Below are positions 14,810 to 22,791 of a stretch of 32,865 bases of DNA, piece by piece. The notes under the pieces are model-generated. The model worked only from the letters and a program-made list of their open reading frames with translations. It was not told the DNA's origin and searched no databases. Within the stretch, counting starts at the first letter, position 1. Every line of letters starts with the position of its first letter. Made by a program: the position numbers and the translations under genes. The DNA is from Rubripirellula sp. Lineage in GTDB: Bacteria > Planctomycetota > Planctomycetia > Pirellulales > Pirellulaceae. The stretch is from NCBI GenBank assembly GCA_012270065.1, contig JAAXJB010000077.1, forward strand, positions 21,139 through 54,003. The letters are read 5' to 3'.

Positions 14810-15811
14810 TCACTTGCGGAAAAGTCGAAAGAACCACTCAGGTGACCCATGCCTCAGTTGATCGACAATTACGGCAACAATGATGATGCACCCGATGATG
14901 ATGTGAGTGTAGGTATTCGGGATAGACAGTTGGCTGCAGCCACTGCGAATTGACGTGATGATCAAAGCGCCCACCATCGTTCCAAAGATGGAGCCTCGGC
15001 CACCGCTGAGGCTTCCTCCGCCGAGAACAACAGCGGCAATGATCTCGAGTTCTTTTCCTGTGCCGTCACTTGGGTTGCCATTTTTTACGTCAGCGAAGTA
15101 CAGGAGACCTCCGGTGGCAATAAAGAAGCCTGCGATCGTGTAGACGGCGACCATTGTAAACGGCACGTGAATACCACAAAGTCTCGCCGTGGATTCACTC
15201 GAACCGATCGCGAAAACATTGCGACCGAATACCGTGTATCTCATCATGACTGCAACGCCAAGTCCCATTGCGCCAGCGAGCAGCACGCTGGTTGGTATCT
15301 TGGGAATGAGATACTCGTCAACATTTCTCCCCGTGTAACACAGGCTCAGCCAGTCGGGGATGTTTTCCTTTGGTGCATAGACTGTCGATTCGCCCGAGGC
15401 GATCTGCCCGATGCCAAGGAAAATGCTCATCGTCCCCAAGGTAACGATGAACGGGACGACTTTTGTTGCACTGATGACCAAGCCGTTTGCCAGGCCGCAG
15501 AGGCAACCTACCAATACCATCAACAATAACCCGCTTTCGACAGGGTCCCCGTTTTTCAGGCTGAGCGCAAGCGTTGTACCACAAAGGGTCAATGCTGTAC
15601 CTGCGGAGAGATCAATGCCACCGGAAATGATGATCAAGGTCATGCCAAAAGCTGGTACGGCGATCAGTGCCGCACTGTTGCTGATCACACGGAGATTCCG
15701 TGCAGACAGAAAAAAACCTTCGCCCCAGACATTGTCTGCGATCGAAAAGAAAAGCATGATGATAAACAACGCGACGAGAGGTCCGAGTTGCCAGAGTAAC
15801 TTTTTCACCAT
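14810..15811 (-). CDS. Ribose-type sugar ABC transporter permease (RbsC-like)
   Basis: A 333-residue integral membrane protein of the branched-chain/ribose permease family that forms the channel of a monosaccharide importer. It has about eight to ten hydrophobic segments, the family core GIDLSAGTALTLCG, GLANGLVISATKVVPFIVTLGTMSIFLGI and the C-terminal ELEIIAAVVLGGGSLSGGRGSIFGTMVGALII, which contacts the ATPase. The ATG at 15811 begins with a Lys-flanked first membrane span. It is the third gene of a receptor-ATPase-permease cluster reading left. No kinase, pyranase or LacI-type repressor gene is adjacent, so the sugar cannot be fixed as ribose. Confidence 0.93.
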   Translation of the reverse strand: MVKKLLWQLGPLVALFIIMLFFSIADNVWGEGFFLSARNLRVISNSAALIAVPAFGMTLIIISGGIDLSAGTALTLCGTTLALSLKNGDPVESGLLLMVLVGCLCGLANGLVISATKVVPFIVTLGTMSIFLGIGQIASGESTVYAPKENIPDWLSLCYTGRNVDEYLIPKIPTSVLLAGAMGLGVAVMMRYTVFGRNVFAIGSSESTARLCGIHVPFTMVAVYTIAGFFIATGGLLYFADVKNGNPSDGTGKELEIIAAVVLGGGSLSGGRGSIFGTMVGALIITSIRSGCSQLSIPNTYTHIIIGCIIIVAVIVDQLRHGSPEWFFRLFRK

Positions 15812-15839
15812 GAGAAACGTTGTCTCTTAAGAGTGCGGG

Positions 15840-15869
15840 GCAGTGAGTCAGTGGGCAGTGAGTCAGGGG
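15840..15869. repeat. 15-bp tandem duplication covering the stop codon of the sugar ATPase gene
   Basis: GCAGTGAGTCAGTGG (15840-15854) and GCAGTGAGTCAGGGG (15855-15869) differ at one base. The TGA of the ATPase gene (15863-15865) lies inside the right-hand copy, so the duplicated copy repeats the stop region in the short gap before the permease gene. Confidence 0.8.
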
Positions 15870-17470
15870 GTGGGGGAAGTTTCAAGTGCCATGGCGGTCG
15901 CCATGATTTCATCCTCGGTCCAATCTTCCACATCACGGATGGCACGCATTTCGCCACGCGACATTACCCCGATGCGATCACAGACTGCCAGCAGTTCAGG
16001 CAGATAGGAACTGACAAATACAATGGTTTTGCCTTCAGCGGCCAATGAACCCATCATCCGGTAGATTTCAGCTTTGGTGCCAACATCGATTCCTTTGGTG
16101 GGCTCATCCATCAGCAGAATCTCTGCTTCCTGATGCAGGATTCGGGCGATGGCAACTTTCTGCTGGTTACCGCCAGAAAGTTCTGAAACCTGTTGGCTGC
16201 CAGAGAACGCCTTCACTTCGACTTTTGTCATCAGTTCCTGGGCAGCATTATTCCGGGCACGCAGGTTGATCATTCCCAGCGTGGTGTACTTACCCATGTT
16301 TCCCAGGGTTGTGTTCTCGATCAAGGAAAGATCCTGAGCCAGGCCTTCCTGTTTTCGATCTTCGGACAACATGCCAAAACCAGCACGCATCTTGGCACGC
16401 ACCGACTGTGATACCGATTTGCCATCGATCTGGATGACACCATGCTCAGTGGGGTCGAGGCCGAAAATGGTGCGAAGCAACTCGGTACGGCCTGCACCCA
16501 CAAGTCCGGAGACGCCAAAGATCTCACCCCGGCGCAGACTGATGCTGACCTCATGAGGCAGTGAATCTCCCTTGAGTCGGTCGATGTCCACCCACGGTTC
16601 ACCTGGCGTATGCGGGACCGTTGGAAACAGATTCGCAACGTCTCTGCCAACCATCATGGAAACGATCTGGTCGTCTGTCACATGATCAATACGACCTTCG
16701 CCCACATTGTGTCCATCCCGCAGAACATTGTAGCCATCTGCTACCGCACGGACCTCTTCCAGAAAGTGACTGATGTAAACGAGTCCAAAACCCTGTGTCT
16801 TCAGCCGTTGGATGATTTCGAACAGTCTCCGTACATCTTTCTGCGGAAGCGAGCTGGTGGGCTCATCAAAAAGGATGATGTTGGCCTTGCTGATCAGTGC
16901 ACGTGAGATTTCGAGCAGCTGCTGTGTGGCAACCGATTGTTGACCCACATTTGCAGTCGGGCTGAGTGTGCTGAGCCCGACCATGTTCAAGGCTTCCTGT
17001 ACCTGTTCACGCTGTCTTGAGCGGACTAAAAAGCCTGCACCGATGTTGCGGTGTCCCAGCAGAAGGTTGTCCTCGACGCTGAGGTCAGGGGCCAGATTCA
17101 GTTCCTGATAGATCATGGCCACGCCGGCGGCCCTTGCATCCTGAGGACCGCGTGGGCGATACGGCTGGTTTTCGATCGACATGGTGCCAGAATCAGGGCG
17201 ATGAGCCCCACTGAGTACTTTCAGTAAGGTGCTCTTGCCGGCACCATTCTCGCCAATCAAAGCGAGAACCTCTCCACTTTGAACGGCCAGTGATACCGAG
17301 CTCAACGCCTGCGTGGGGCCAAAGCTCTTGCTGATCGAACTCATCGTCAACAAACAACTGGATCGCGACGAAGACATTGACTGCGGGATCAATGAGTAAG
17401 CGTCGAGAAAGTCCGTGCCCATTGAGCCTGAACCAGATTTTCCGCCGTTTGTGTCCTGCTTCGATGCCAT
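15863..17470 (-). CDS. Sugar ABC transporter ATP-binding protein with two ABC domains (RbsA-like)
   Basis: A 535-residue double ATPase that energises monosaccharide import. The first domain has Walker A GENGAGKST, a sugar-type signature (SVATQQLLEISRAL) and Walker B IILFDEPTSSL. The second has the expected degenerate Walker A (SGLVGAGRTELL), a full LSGGNQQKVAIARIL signature and LLMDEPTKGIDVG. This asymmetry is normal for RbsA/MglA. About 40 residues precede the first domain; the ATG at 17470 is 12 bases after the receptor stop, but an internal ATG in the MSSSRSSCLL segment is also possible, so the N-terminus is uncertain. The stop codon lies inside a 15-bp duplication. Confidence 0.94.
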   Translation of the reverse strand: MASKQDTNGGKSGSGSMGTDFLDAYSLIPQSMSSSRSSCLLTMSSISKSFGPTQALSSVSLAVQSGEVLALIGENGAGKSTLLKVLSGAHRPDSGTMSIENQPYRPRGPQDARAAGVAMIYQELNLAPDLSVEDNLLLGHRNIGAGFLVRSRQREQVQEALNMVGLSTLSPTANVGQQSVATQQLLEISRALISKANIILFDEPTSSLPQKDVRRLFEIIQRLKTQGFGLVYISHFLEEVRAVADGYNVLRDGHNVGEGRIDHVTDDQIVSMMVGRDVANLFPTVPHTPGEPWVDIDRLKGDSLPHEVSISLRRGEIFGVSGLVGAGRTELLRTIFGLDPTEHGVIQIDGKSVSQSVRAKMRAGFGMLSEDRKQEGLAQDLSLIENTTLGNMGKYTTLGMINLRARNNAAQELMTKVEVKAFSGSQQVSELSGGNQQKVAIARILHQEAEILLMDEPTKGIDVGTKAEIYRMMGSLAAEGKTIVFVSSYLPELLAVCDRIGVMSRGEMRAIRDVEDWTEDEIMATAMALETSPTP

Positions 17471-17482
17471 GGTCGAACAGAC

Positions 17483-18520
17483 CTACTCCAGAATCGAAGG
17501 CTTCAAGAGACGCAATGATTCTTCCTCGTTCATGTTTTCCGGTGTCGCCACGTACTCTCCGGTGGAAATGAACGGCTCTGCCTTTTCTCCATTGATGGAA
17601 CCCACCATCGTTTTCACCGCGACGTAGCCCATTTGAACGGGGTCCTGGATGACGATCCCACTGCAGGAACCATCAGCAAGTGCCTCCGTCAGGGCATCAC
17701 TCGGGTCAAATGCAATCAGCTTCACTTTCGTGTTCAGGCCGGCATTACGCAAAGATTCAAGCGTTCCATTGGCATTGGGTTCGCAAACGGCGAAGATGCC
17801 CGCCAGATCTTTCCCGTAGGTTTGCAGCAGCTGGTCCACCTTTTCCTTGGACGACGTTGTGTTGTCACCGCCACGCTGATCTGACGAAACCACCTTGATG
17901 TCTGGGTATTCCTTGAGGCCGTCCAGAAAACCCTGTTCACGTTGTTCTGTGCTTTCGCTGCCCGCGATGTATCTCAACAGGATCACGTTTCCCTTCTCGC
18001 CAATGGCTTTGGCCATTTGTGCAGCCGCCATTTTGCCACCCTTGTAATTGTCGGTTGCCACGTAGCTGACAATTTCTGGGCCTTCATCAAGTCCACTGTC
18101 AAAAATCACAACGGGGATGCCCTCACCGATGGACTCATCCACGGCATCAACAAGTCCGCCTTTCTGATTGGGAGCCAGACAGATGCCATCGACCTGCATG
18201 GTGATCATGTTCTTCACCACTTCGATCTGGCTGCCGGTATCACTTTCAACGACCGGGCCACGCCAGATGATCTCAACGTCACCAATTTCATCCGCCGCCT
18301 TTTGAGCGCCAAAGTGCACGGACTTCCAGAATTCGTGGCTCGTTCCCTTGGGGATGACTGCAATCCGAAGTGGCTTGGATGCATCGCTGCTGCCAGTTTG
18401 GGTCTGGCCCGTACTCGTGCCCGTGTTTGTCGCGGTTTCAGTTGATGACGAGCATCCAACCATTGCCGCGATGAGAAATGTCCCGGACAGAAGAACGTTA
18501 GCGTGTAGAAATCGATACAC
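17483..18520 (-). CDS. Sugar ABC transporter substrate-binding lipoprotein (RbsB-like)
   Basis: A 345-residue receptor of periplasmic binding protein type 1 (Peripla_BP_4). The N-terminus is a lipoprotein signal with lipobox MVGC, modified Cys at residue 23, followed by a Ser/Thr/Gly/Gln linker to about residue 49. The domain runs from LRIAVIPKGTSHEFWKSVHFGAQKAADEIG through DGICLAPNQKGG, VVIFDSGLD, VATDNYKGGKMAA, the LRYIAGSESTEQREQGF hinge, and FAVCEPNANGTLESLRNAG to DGSCSGIVIQDPVQMGYVAVKTM. The start is a GTG at 18520; no ATG in frame fits. It is the first gene of the importer operon and should be the most highly expressed. The ligand is a monosaccharide, not further defined. Confidence 0.93.
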   Translation of the reverse strand: MYRFLHANVLLSGTFLIAAMVGCSSSTETATNTGTSTGQTQTGSSDASKPLRIAVIPKGTSHEFWKSVHFGAQKAADEIGDVEIIWRGPVVESDTGSQIEVVKNMITMQVDGICLAPNQKGGLVDAVDESIGEGIPVVIFDSGLDEGPEIVSYVATDNYKGGKMAAAQMAKAIGEKGNVILLRYIAGSESTEQREQGFLDGLKEYPDIKVVSSDQRGGDNTTSSKEKVDQLLQTYGKDLAGIFAVCEPNANGTLESLRNAGLNTKVKLIAFDPSDALTEALADGSCSGIVIQDPVQMGYVAVKTMVGSINGEKAEPFISTGEYVATPENMNEEESLRLLKPSILE

Positions 18521-18675
18521 AGGAAGGGTACTCCATCGAAAAAAACTGGGTCACAACATCGCCAGTGTAACGGGTGCGCGACTCCAAGGGGCAGCCCACA
18601 AGTGAGGTAAAAACAGATTCCGCGCGTTGTTCAGCCTCTGCCAGTCGTAAACTGACAAGTCAGTGCAGCAACCTG

Positions 18676-18720
18676 CAGAAATCCAGTAGTCGTCAGAAAT
18701 CCAGCCGTCGTCAGAAGTCG
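18676..18720. repeat. 18-bp tandem duplication with partial third copy
   Basis: CAGAAATCCAGTAGTCGT (18676-18693) and CAGAAATCCAGCCGTCGT (18694-18711) are adjacent, followed by CAGAAGTCG (18712-18720). It lies in the 248-bp gap between the aminotransferase stop and the sugar receptor start, in the presumed promoter region of the importer operon. Confidence 0.85.
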
Positions 18721-18768
18721 GCTCAAGTGGGTTTGTTGGTCATCCGTGAAAATGCGTTGCTTGAGAAT

Positions 18769-19662
18769 TCAGTCCATTCCAGTCGACAGTCGCCGTTGGA
18801 AGTGTTGCAGAAGCCTTGAGTAGACTTCACCGGGACGTGCGTTTCCGATGGTTTTCCCGTTGACTTGGTCGGCGTACCAGAGGCCACCATCGGTTCCCAT
18901 TAGCAGAACCTCGTCGGCAGCCATCAGCTTCTCTGGCGTGATGGGTGAATGACTCCAGCTGATGCCAAGTTCGGTCGCTAATTCTTCGACAAAGGCCTGT
19001 GTGATGCCATGCAGGACCTGATCACGTCCTGGGGATTGAATCTGGTTTGCTTTTACAACGGCAATGTTTGAAATGCTGGTCTCCGTAACGGTGCCATCAT
19101 CATCAATGAGCAAGCCAGAGGCCAAAGGCGAGTGTTGTTGGGCTTCTCGATCTGCAAGATAGTAATGCAATCTGGAGCGTGACTTGACGGTTCTTGGCCA
19201 GCACTCAGGCGAGGGTTGTCGGACACTTGTGATCACCAGTGGTTGTCCGGATGTCTGCCTTTGTTGAATCAGCTTGAAGTTCAGTGAGTTGACGTGCATG
19301 CCAAAGGTGGGAGACGCCGACAACGCTGTGCCAGGCGTGGCAAAAAGAGTGATGCCAACTTCACCCTGCGAATCCAGTAGTGCCTGATTTCGCTCCAGCA
19401 GTTCGTGCAGCAATGCATGCGTGACAGACCGGGCCGGCAACTGACCCAGGCTCAGTTCTGCCGTGCTGTGATCCCAGCGATCCAAATGAGCGTCGATAGC
19501 GAAGATTTGATGATCATACGTGCGCAGACGCTCAACGGCCGTAACCCCCTGACGGAATCCGCCGTCGTCGATGCTGATCAACATCTGTGTTTTGGGTACC
19601 CATGCGTTCCCCAGAAAGCCGATGCTGCTCGCTTCTGTCGTGTCACTGGTGTGTTGTGTCAC
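18769..19662 (-). CDS. Class IV PLP-dependent aminotransferase
   Basis: A fold-type IV pyridoxal phosphate enzyme; the family includes branched-chain aminotransferases, D-amino acid aminotransferases and aminodeoxychorismate lyase. Seen are DDGGFRQGVTAVERLRTY, the IDAHLDRWDHSTAEL segment, the lysine in TVKSRSRLHYYLADREA (Lys160, expected Schiff base), LLIDDDGTVTETSISNIAVV with Glu194, and the PLP-phosphate region DQVLHGITQAFVEEL and ADEVLLMGTDGG. At 297 residues it is full length. The substrate cannot be assigned. The only in-frame start that keeps the N-terminus is GTG at 19662. An ATG at 19678 overlaps the upstream hydrolase stop (ATGA) but is out of frame because of a 16-bp tandem duplication, and it encodes only 11 codons. 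Confidence 0.9.
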   Translation of the reverse strand: MTQHTSDTTEASSIGFLGNAWVPKTQMLISIDDGGFRQGVTAVERLRTYDHQIFAIDAHLDRWDHSTAELSLGQLPARSVTHALLHELLERNQALLDSQGEVGITLFATPGTALSASPTFGMHVNSLNFKLIQQRQTSGQPLVITSVRQPSPECWPRTVKSRSRLHYYLADREAQQHSPLASGLLIDDDGTVTETSISNIAVVKANQIQSPGRDQVLHGITQAFVEELATELGISWSHSPITPEKLMAADEVLLMGTDGGLWYADQVNGKTIGNARPGEVYSRLLQHFQRRLSTGMD

Positions 19663-19678
19663 TGATGTGTTGTGTCAT
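19631..19678 (-). repeat. 16-bp tandem repeat at the aminotransferase start codon
   Basis: Read on the minus strand, ATGACACAACACATCA (19678-19663) is followed by GTGACACAACACACCA (19662-19647) and a degenerate GTGACACGACAGAAGC (19646-19631). The first copy starts with the ATG that overlaps the TGA of the hydrolase gene. Because 16 is not a multiple of three, this ATG is now out of frame with the aminotransferase. Confidence 0.85.
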
Positions 19679-20874
19679 TGGGATTCGCTGTCGTCACTGT
19701 CATTGATCAAGTCGGCCATGATGTTGGCTGCTATCCGTGATTTGGTGTAGTAACCAAGTTCGTCGTGGCGTGGGCCGATGTAGGCAGAGTAGTCACGGGC
19801 AACGATTGGCAGATCTGTTCCATCCGCGCGAGGTGCGAATGATCGGGGACCTGTATAACCCAGAGCGGCTCTGCCGCGGACCTTGTTCAGACGCCAATAC
19901 CGCTTCAATACGGCATCGCGTCGATTGTACAGCAGCGCAAGATGGTCGAGGTTTTGCGTCGCCTTGGCATGGTAGCCTTTTTCCGACAGCCAGTTGGTAT
20001 CGATTGCGGGCGCAACCAAGCCGACATCAACGGTTGCTCCGGTGGTCGGTGGACCTGGCAGAATGCGCCCTCCCAGTTTTCCACCAGCAAGCGAATGCAA
20101 TGCTCCGGTGATGACGCGGCTACCGAAACTGAATCCGATCATTTTCGTTGATTCTGTCTGCTTGACCTGTCGTTGCAGTAACCAACCCAGGTAAAGACCC
20201 TGCGCGTCGGTGCGGGCCGCTTTTCGGCGGGCGTCATGAACCAGGATTCCCTGTTTGCTGCTCGGCCAACTCCAGATCACCCAATCAACCGGTCGATTTT
20301 CAACGCAGTTGGCGATTTTCCGGTATACCGAGAAACTGCGGTTCACGATCTGGTTGGAGGCCATTCTGTTGCCGTGCACGTAGACGACAACCTGACGCTC
20401 AGGTGTCAAGGCACCGAGGTATTCGTCCAGTGTGGTGGGCGTCAATCTGCCTCGACAGTCCAGACGGTGAACTCGAAATTCCGGAGAGTCGAGATCCATG
20501 TTGCAGGTCGAGCTGGTCAGCGATCGTGTACTGATCATCCAGAACCGGTCGTTGATTTCCGGCCTTTCGGCCATCTTGAGATGCTCGCGAGCGACTTTGA
20601 TCGCGATCGGGAGTGTGCTTTCGGTAAGGCCGGGACGGAGTGTGCTGGCCTCGAAGTTTCCAGTATCCCAACTGTTCAGCACGGGATTCCAGATGTTTGT
20701 GCCCTGCACGTCTGGGGCGGTAAGGAAATCGTTCACCTTGCCTGCAGCAGCCAGTGGTTGTCCTGGCAAGTGCCACGGTTCAGCCGCTGGCGTCTGGCTT
20801 GAAACGCAGAGGGAAACCAGAGCCGCTGCAGCTGCGGTGGCGGGCCGTTTTGGATTGCAGGGAAATGGTTTCAT
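19675..20874 (-). CDS. Exported alpha/beta hydrolase
   Basis: A 399-residue protein with an N-terminal Sec signal (RPATAAAAALVSLCVSSQTPAAA-like stretch, mature end near AEPWHLPG). The core has alpha/beta hydrolase landmarks: QVVVYVHGNRMAS (oxyanion strand with His-Gly), VIWSWPSSKQG, and the nucleophile elbow GFSFGSR in the G-x-S-x-G form. Late candidates for the acid and histidine are LLYNRRDAVLKRYW and the GPRHDEL segment. It looks most like the DUF900-type hydrolases common in planctomycetes; esterase or lipase activity is inferred only. The ATG at 20874 has no purine-rich site before it. The stop overlaps an ATG of the downstream gene, showing an ancestral coupled pair with the aminotransferase. 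Confidence 0.8.
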   Translation of the reverse strand: MKPFPCNPKRPATAAAAALVSLCVSSQTPAAEPWHLPGQPLAAAGKVNDFLTAPDVQGTNIWNPVLNSWDTGNFEASTLRPGLTESTLPIAIKVAREHLKMAERPEINDRFWMISTRSLTSSTCNMDLDSPEFRVHRLDCRGRLTPTTLDEYLGALTPERQVVVYVHGNRMASNQIVNRSFSVYRKIANCVENRPVDWVIWSWPSSKQGILVHDARRKAARTDAQGLYLGWLLQRQVKQTESTKMIGFSFGSRVITGALHSLAGGKLGGRILPGPPTTGATVDVGLVAPAIDTNWLSEKGYHAKATQNLDHLALLYNRRDAVLKRYWRLNKVRGRAALGYTGPRSFAPRADGTDLPIVARDYSAYIGPRHDELGYYTKSRIAANIMADLINDSDDSESQ

Positions 20875-20921
20875 GGGGAGGAAAGGTCATTCAATCTTGA
20901 AGGAGGTTCTCTCTGGTCAAC

Positions 20922-20947
20922 ACATTGTTGCAGAAAAAAAACAATGT
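20922..20947. promoter_or_regulatory. Inverted repeat between divergent genes, possible operator
   Basis: ACATTGTT (20922-20929) and AACAATGT (20940-20947) form a perfect 8-bp dyad with a 10-nt A-rich centre in the 166-bp gap between the hydrolase (left) and lipoprotein (right) starts. A further half-like CATTGT follows at about 20961. It could be a regulator site or a hairpin; there is no T-run for a terminator. Confidence 0.35.
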
Positions 20948-21040
20948 TGCGTTTGCACATCATTGTCTGTGACCTAATTTTCAGTGGTCTCGTCTTTGAG
21001 ATTACCGAATACGCTCGCTATGCATATGAAGGAAGATAAC

Positions 21041-21481
21041 ATGAACACTCGAATTTGCTCGGTCATCGCGATTATGACGCTCGTGAGTTTTAGTACCGGA
21101 TGTACCGGAATCAAGAACTTTCTCTTCGGTCGAGGAGCACGATGCGGACTCTGCAATGGTGGTTCGCTGGCGCCCCAGTTTGGCAATGCCATGCAGGCTC
21201 CCAATCCAAATGGCTCCTGCCAGCAACCCGCCGGTTACAACGGCCAGGTGTACTCGGCACAGCCCTGCGGTGGTTGCGGTTCAACTGTGCCAAACCATTG
21301 TGGTTGCGGAAATTACGGGGTCGCTGATCCTTACCAGTCCGGTCAGGTGATTCCACAGAATGGACAAGTCATGGGAGGCACGGGGGTGCCAATGCAGACC
21401 GATGGCTTCAACGCACGGAAGTTTGATACTGATGGCAGCAGAATATTGTGGGAAGAATCAACTGGCAGCAATTCGCTGTAA
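21041..21481 (+). CDS. Small Gly/Cys/Gln-rich lipoprotein of unknown function
   Basis: A 146-residue protein. The ATG at 21041 follows a GAAGGAAG ribosome site and starts a lipoprotein signal with lipobox STGC (Cys21); a longer frame to 20984 is disregarded. The mature part is short and low in complexity, with Cys-Gly clusters (RCGLCNGG, PCGGCG, HCGCGNYG) and Gln/Asn/Pro stretches, ending SRILWEESTGSNSL. The paired cysteines could hold disulfides or a metal, but the pattern fits no family I know. A strong hairpin terminator follows 75 bp after the stop, so it is probably a monocistronic transcript. Confidence 0.75.
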   Translation: MNTRICSVIAIMTLVSFSTGCTGIKNFLFGRGARCGLCNGGSLAPQFGNAMQAPNPNGSCQQPAGYNGQVYSAQPCGGCGSTVPNHCGCGNYGVADPYQSGQVIPQNGQVMGGTGVPMQTDGFNARKFDTDGSRILWEESTGSNSL

Positions 21482-21555
21482 TGCTTGAACCACAACCAAC
21501 TCTGTTGGACCGGTCCTGAACCAGTTGGATAAACTGGTATAAACGTAGCGAGCGA

Positions 21556-21609
21556 CGGTTGGAGTAAAGGTTGCCATAGGCAATGCTTTGCTCCAACCGT
21601 TCGGTTTTT
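21556..21609 (+). terminator. Strong long-hairpin terminator
   Basis: CGGTTGGAG (21556-21564) pairs with CTCCAACCG (21591-21599). The stem continues inward with AAAG/CTTT and GTTGCC/GGCAAT around an ATA loop, giving close to 20 bp with one mismatch and one bulge. TTCGGTTTTTC follows, with five T at 21605-21609. It should end the lipoprotein transcript 27 bp before the transglutaminase start. Confidence 0.85.
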
Positions 21610-21635
21610 CTTCTGCCGCAGGTTTGTTTGAAACG

Positions 21636-22664
21636 ATGAGTTTTCCGATGAGTAGCTTGAATTCCGCACAGGTGCTCTGCCGCCGCCATGTGTTGTCTGG
21701 TGGGTTGGCGTCACTTGGTTTGTGTTCGCTACCCTGTGCTGATGCGCAAGACAGGGGGGCTCAGGACAAGGCAGCGGAATCTGAAGAAGCTGCATCTTCG
21801 CGTCTCAGTTATGAGACGCCGCAGGTGCAGAACTGGCGAATCGGACTCGTACTCAAGACACCTGTCACTTGCACCGATGTCTTTGCCACGTACCCTGTAC
21901 CGATGAACTGGCCAGAACAGAAAGTCACGGTGACGGGGCAGACGATTGACCCTCAGGTTACGGCCTGGGATACCCGGGAACTTGGCGGCGGCGTCAAACA
22001 GGTGATGTTGAAAATGGCACGGGTGCCTGCAGGCTCCACGGTCGAAATGACATTCAACATTGCCATTGAACGATTCAGGATTCTGGGGCCGGAGCAGACA
22101 GATGATCTGGTGATTCCGGCAAAAATAGGACGCGACTTGCGTTTCTTTCTTTCCAGCAGTCCGTATATCGACAGCAGCAACGCACGGATCAAGGCGGCGT
22201 GGCGCGAATTGGCCGCAGAGGAAGTTCCCAATGCGTGGGCACGGGTTGAACAGATCTACGACTTTGTCCGGGATAACGTCAAGTATGTTGAAGGTTCTCT
22301 GAAGAACGCTTCGGTCGCTTTACGCGAAGGACGTGGTGACTGTGAGGAAATGACCAGCCTGTTTGTTGCTCTTTGCAGAAATGCAAAGATCCCCGCTCGC
22401 ATGGTGTGGATTCCCGAACACTGCTATCCCGAGTTCTATCTTGAGGATGCATCAGGAAAAGGGCATTGGTTCCCCTGTCAGGCGGCGGGAACGCGTCAGT
22501 TTGGCCGGATGGATGAATACCGTCCCGTGCTACAGAAAGGCGATCGCTTCAAAGTTCCTGAAAAACGGCTCCCCACCAGATACGTCAGCGAATTCTTTCG
22601 TTGCGACAAGAAGGGAAAAAGCAATCCTGATCCAAACTTTGTACGCGAACTCATTGACGTCTGA
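21636..22664 (+). CDS. Exported transglutaminase-like protein
   Basis: A 342-residue protein from the ATG at 21636 (21648 also possible; a start at 21588 would lie in the terminator hairpin). A twin-arginine-like signal (CRRHVLSGGLASLGL) suggests export. The transglutaminase-like core has VEQIYDFVRDNVKYVEG, the nucleophile in GRGDCEEMTSLFVALCRNAKIPARMVW (Cys236) and a His in IPEHCYPEFYL (His262). Where the third residue, usually Asp after a Trp, is expected, the sequence reads GHWFPCQAAG. So the canonical Cys-His-Asp triad is not plainly present. It may be a peptidase or amidase of the transglutaminase fold. Function is otherwise unknown; it sits alone downstream of a terminator and converges on the HtrA gene. 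Confidence 0.85.
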   Translation: MSFPMSSLNSAQVLCRRHVLSGGLASLGLCSLPCADAQDRGAQDKAAESEEAASSRLSYETPQVQNWRIGLVLKTPVTCTDVFATYPVPMNWPEQKVTVTGQTIDPQVTAWDTRELGGGVKQVMLKMARVPAGSTVEMTFNIAIERFRILGPEQTDDLVIPAKIGRDLRFFLSSSPYIDSSNARIKAAWRELAAEEVPNAWARVEQIYDFVRDNVKYVEGSLKNASVALREGRGDCEEMTSLFVALCRNAKIPARMVWIPEHCYPEFYLEDASGKGHWFPCQAAGTRQFGRMDEYRPVLQKGDRFKVPEKRLPTRYVSEFFRCDKKGKSNPDPNFVRELIDV

Positions 22665-22791
22665 TTCATTACCGATTCCGGAGTCATCAACTTCCCGAGT
22701 CATCGACGATACCTGACGGTGAGGGAATCACTGCGTTGGTGAGTTTTGGGATTCCGGATCGGCTGATTTTCAGGCTGTTTTGGATGCAACC

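Noticed and set aside
16900-16960. Degenerate signature in the first ABC domain of the sugar ATPase
   Set aside because: RbsA/MglA-type proteins normally vary here and have asymmetric domains; this is not a sign of decay.
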